Shown here in pieces: positions 37,773-41,045 of a DNA stretch of 41,045 nucleotides (positions are counted from its first letter, which is position 1; each line of letters starts with the position of its first letter). This stretch comes from Candidatus Omnitrophota bacterium (lineage in GTDB: Bacteria; Omnitrophota; Gorgyraeia; Duberdicusellales; 4484-171): assembly GCA_024231025.1 (NCBI GenBank), contig JAAEQW010000197.1, positions 1 through 41,045 of the forward strand, in the 5' to 3' direction. Made by a program: the position numbers and the translations under genes. Below the pieces are notes generated by a model. The model searched no databases. It saw nothing but the letters and a program-made list of their open reading frames with translations, and was not told where the DNA came from.

Positions 37773-39125
37773 ATGGTGAAAAATACATTCTACCTAAACA
37801 AAACTACCGCTGATCAATTAGGCACCGGGCTTTTTAAATATTCTTTAGTGCCCAAAGAGAGGTTTATTATTTGCAATACCACTCTTTGTGAAATGCTGAA
37901 TTATCCTAACAAGACTGAATTAAAGAAAAAACGTTTAGGAGATTTTTTTGCGAATCTCAACGATCGAGATAATTTCTTTGGAAGTTTACGTAAGGATGGG
38001 CAGGTCAAGTTTTTTGAAACAATTTTTAAGGATAACGAAAATAAAACAATTTGGGTTATGATTAGCGCTTGCAAGGTGACAACACCCGGCAATGGTGAGT
38101 ATGTTGAAGGTATTATTGAAAATGTTGATTCACGCAAGGAGATGGAACGTAACCTTTCACTTGAGCAAGATCTTTTGCAGGGAGCTCTCGACAGCATTCC
38201 CGATGCCATATATTTTAAAGATTTAGAAAATCGCATCATCAAAGTAAATAAATTTTACGCTAAAGGCGTTGGTCTTAAGCCTACGGAGATCGTAGGTAAA
38301 ACCGATTATGATTTTTTTCCTGAAGACCAGGCTCGGCAAATGGCAACCGATGATCAAGGCGTTATTGAAACCGGGGTTCCAATTGTTGGTAAAATAGAGC
38401 GCACATTGCTTCCTGATGGAACTTGGAACCAGGTAATAACCACAAAGATACCAATATACGATCGGCTTGGCGAAACTGCTGGAACAATGGGGGTTACCAG
38501 AGACATGACCGCCTATGCCAACATGGAACGTGAGCGTCTTACCATGTTGGTTAACACTTTAAAAGTGTTGGGTAAGGCATTGGAGATGCGCGATCCGTAC
38601 ACATTTAGTCATACTCGGTGTGTTGCAACTATTGCTGAAAAAATTTCAGGTGTTTTGCAATGGGATGAAAATAGAATGTTGGGAATGCGCTTGGCCGGAG
38701 AGCTTCATGATCTTGGTAAAATCGGCATACCTTTAGATATTCTAAACAAACCCGGTAAGCTTAATAATCTTGAGTATGGATTGATTCGTGAGCATGTTGG
38801 TAATTGCTATAACTTAATAAAGGACATTAAATTTCCTTTTCCTTTAGCTGAAACAATTTATCAACACCATGAACGTCTTGACGGGTCAGGGTATCCCAGA
38901 AAATTACCTGCCAATAAAATTCTTCCTGAGGCACGCATTCTAGCGGTTAGCGATGTGCTAGAGGCGATGACTCATCATCGTCCGTATCGAGAGGCCCTCG
39001 GAGTTAATGCCGCGATGGCAGAACTTAATGAAGGTGTCGGTACTAAATACGATGGCGACATTGTTAAAATTGTTTCGCAACTACTAAAAGCAAACCACAA
39101 CAAACCTTTCTGGTTGGACGATTAA
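37773..39125 (+). CDS. Tandem PAS sensor with C-terminal HD-GYP domain
   Basis: DSIPDAIYFKDLENRIIKVNKFYAKGVGLKPTEIVGKTDYDFFPEDQA; HTRCVATIA...LHDLGKIGIP...HHERLDGSGYP. Confidence 0.93.
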   Translation: MVKNTFYLNKTTADQLGTGLFKYSLVPKERFIICNTTLCEMLNYPNKTELKKKRLGDFFANLNDRDNFFGSLRKDGQVKFFETIFKDNENKTIWVMISACKVTTPGNGEYVEGIIENVDSRKEMERNLSLEQDLLQGALDSIPDAIYFKDLENRIIKVNKFYAKGVGLKPTEIVGKTDYDFFPEDQARQMATDDQGVIETGVPIVGKIERTLLPDGTWNQVITTKIPIYDRLGETAGTMGVTRDMTAYANMERERLTMLVNTLKVLGKALEMRDPYTFSHTRCVATIAEKISGVLQWDENRMLGMRLAGELHDLGKIGIPLDILNKPGKLNNLEYGLIREHVGNCYNLIKDIKFPFPLAETIYQHHERLDGSGYPRKLPANKILPEARILAVSDVLEAMTHHRPYREALGVNAAMAELNEGVGTKYDGDIVKIVSQLLKANHNKPFWLDD

Positions 39126-39152
39126 AATCTTCTCGAATCTTCTAATTTTTTT

Positions 39153-39249
39153 CCACTAAACCAATGCATCATAATGCCCAGCCATAGCCATGAGTAAAAT
39201 CCGGGAATACATTATGTGTAATCCTGCGAATTGGGACATGGATGTGTAA
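39153..39249 (+). pseudogene. Decayed RAYT/Y1-type (REP-associated) transposase remnant
   Basis: Frame fragments PLNQCIIMPSHSHE (cf. IMPNHxH) and MSKIREYIMCNPANWDMDV* (cf. KIRxYIxNNPxxW) adjacent with the intervening part missing. Confidence 0.55.
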
Positions 39250-39491
39250 TTACTCTAAAAAGATACTGGAATATAAAACGGCAAATGAAAAAAACTCTCG
39301 AAATAAGTTACTTTTTTTAGTGATCTATCATACCGTAATCAAATATTACCGTAGACTAGGATACGCCGTATTCTACTTGTGGAAGCGCTTTCATAAGGAT
39401 GGGCAAATGTACTTGAAAAACACTGACTGCATATGGTATATTTAATCGGGGAGATTAGAATAGTACAAATTCTCTAAACTGGAGAAATAAA

Positions 39492-41045
39492 ATGTTAAAA
39501 AACGCTATGTTTCGAAGGGGAAGTTTATCTTTTGAAGCAGTTTGCTTAGCAATCGTGGTTTGTTTTGTAGTGGGTATAGTATTTGTTGCCAAGGTTAAAA
39601 CTCCCGGTCAAGTTGGTTTAGTCAATAATGCTCACGCTGCAGTATACGGACTTCCTATACCAACAAAGTTGCTTCCGGTTACAGATAATCGCTCATATCC
39701 ATTGTTAAAAGGGATAAAAGTTAATCCCAAAGACCCTTTCCATTTAGAGTTTATCATTGATAGTCAGGATAAGGATGAAATTAGCAAAGAAGAGTTCAAT
39801 CGTTTGGTTGAGTATTTCCTGGCAGCTTTAACTACTCCGCAAGATGAATTATGGGTTAATCTATCACCTCATGAGCAGGATAGGGTTATTCCTCAGGATT
39901 TAAGCTATACAGAACTAGGAAAAGATTTATTAGGTCAGGACTACATCCTAAAGCAATTAACCTCATCTTTAACCTATCCGGAAACCGAACTGGGTAAAAA
40001 ATACTGGAAAAGACTACATGAAGAAGTCTATCAATTAGCCGGAACCACTAATATACCAATTAATACCTTTAACAAGGTATGGATTGTGCCCAAAAGCACT
40101 AGGATCTATGAAAAGGATAATGTTGCTTTAATTACTGAGGCAACCCTTAAGGCAATGCATGAGGAAGATTATTTTGCTTTAGATAAAGGAACAGCAAGCA
40201 AAGATCAGGATAAATCAAGTAAAATCAATAAACTATCTGCGAAGGTCTTAAAAGAGATTGTTCTTCCGGAAATTGAGTATAATATAAATCACGGCGAACA
40301 TTTTGCCAAATTAAGACAGATGTACCACTCCTTAATTTTGGCTGCGTGGTTTAAAAAGACTCTCAAAGATTCAATCTATCAGCACTATATTGACCAGAAC
40401 AAAGTTGAAGGTATCGATTTAGAAGATAGGGGGGCTAAAGATAAGATTTTTAATCTTTACGTTGAAGCCTACAAAAAAGGCGTCTACGACTATATCAAAA
40501 CCGACAAAGAGCCACAAACTAGTAAAAAACTAAGACGCAGGTACTGTTCAGGAGGTATACCAGCAGGAGAATTCGGTAATGTTGATGTCGTAACCCATGA
40601 TAATGAAAATGAAGCTGCCCTTGTCAGTGAAGAAATGAAAAAGAATGGCGCTGAGATGGGCACAGTCGGTCTAACCGGATCAAACGGCGAGAACCTAGAA
40701 GGAGACTCTACCGAAATAAATGTAACCGAAGTTGTCGGTTTCGATAACGTAGTAGAAGCGATGCGTGAGGAACACAAGCGCACAGGCAAAAAAATAAGAG
40801 CAGAATTCAATGGTGTCATTCTCGAGTTTACCGGTGAAGAAAGTAACGAAGATATGCTCAATGGCTTTAGGGAAAAGTGGAGTCAGAAAAATAAGGCGCA
40901 TAGAGATTCACCTGAAGGGCAAGCAGCTAAAAAAGAGAGAGAGGAAGCTGCCAGAGCATCAAACGAGAAAAAACAAGCATGGGAAAGTAAATTTGGAGAA
41001 TATAAAGAAAGTGATCCTGTTCGATGGATTGAAGCTTATTTGCAA
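39492..41045 (+). CDS. Second large secreted protein with prepilin-like N-terminus and 'LWVNLSP' region; truncated by window end
   Basis: Open from ATG 39492 to the edge; MLKNAMFRRGSLSFEAVCLAIVVCFVVG...ELWVNLSPHEQDRVIPQDLSYTELGKDLLGQDYILKQLTSSL...RRRYCSGG; alignable to the 12271-15339 product. Confidence 0.9.
   Translation, partial: MLKNAMFRRGSLSFEAVCLAIVVCFVVGIVFVAKVKTPGQVGLVNNAHAAVYGLPIPTKLLPVTDNRSYPLLKGIKVNPKDPFHLEFIIDSQDKDEISKEEFNRLVEYFLAALTTPQDELWVNLSPHEQDRVIPQDLSYTELGKDLLGQDYILKQLTSSLTYPETELGKKYWKRLHEEVYQLAGTTNIPINTFNKVWIVPKSTRIYEKDNVALITEATLKAMHEEDYFALDKGTASKDQDKSSKINKLSAKVLKEIVLPEIEYNINHGEHFAKLRQMYHSLILAAWFKKTLKDSIYQHYIDQNKVEGIDLEDRGAKDKIFNLYVEAYKKGVYDYIKTDKEPQTSKKLRRRYCSGGIPAGEFGNVDVVTHDNENEAALVSEEMKKNGAEMGTVGLTGSNGENLEGDSTEINVTEVVGFDNVVEAMREEHKRTGKKIRAEFNGVILEFTGEESNEDMLNGFREKWSQKNKAHRDSPEGQAAKKEREEAARASNEKKQAWESKFGEYKESDPVRWIEAYLQ

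Noticed and set aside
39242-39445. 67-aa ORF after the RAYT remnant
   Set aside because: No SD or recognisable domain; likely chance ORF
40490-40861. Minus-strand ORFs at the right edge (also 40695..40901)
   Set aside because: Antisense to the truncated giant paralogue, whose + frame is open and alignable to the first copy

Overview
Gene-dense, AT-rich bacterial chromosome segment. Omnitrophota-like affiliation is my inference, from the lysine-rich proteins and two paralogous 'LWVNLSP...DRIVP...LGQD' secreted proteins; it is not proven here. Housekeeping genes read mostly on +: cNMP-binding protein, DsbA-like, hisF-hisI, trpE-rpsP-yajC-secDF-mini-mfd, surA-like-pdxA-rsmA, proC-mtnP-pfkB, ileS-dksA-like-lspA-rluD-aroA, REC-GAF-HD-GYP regulator, valS-nadC-uvrB-coaX, groES-groEL, glycosyltransferase, FkbM methyltransferase and PAS-HD-GYP. 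The left edge carries the end of an IS481-like insertion sequence. A decayed RAYT-like transposase remnant lies near 39.2 kb. The most unusual signals are: (1) a family of intergenic elements built from degenerate heptanucleotide units (AAnnnnC-type on one arm, GnnnnTT-type on the other), sometimes with nested GC-rich palindromes, and two heptad tracts inside the valS coding sequence; (2) a 185-bp structured repeat in two ungapped copies; (3) two paralogous prepilin-like secreted proteins with a shared N-terminal region and divergent C-termini, one with a cryptic HExxH motif; (4) a short Mfd lacking most of the UvrB-like module and the C-terminal domain; (5) leaderless-type promoters; (6) a CIRCE element on groES and a possible RBS-sequestering structure before groEL. 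No tRNA, rRNA or CRISPR was recognised.
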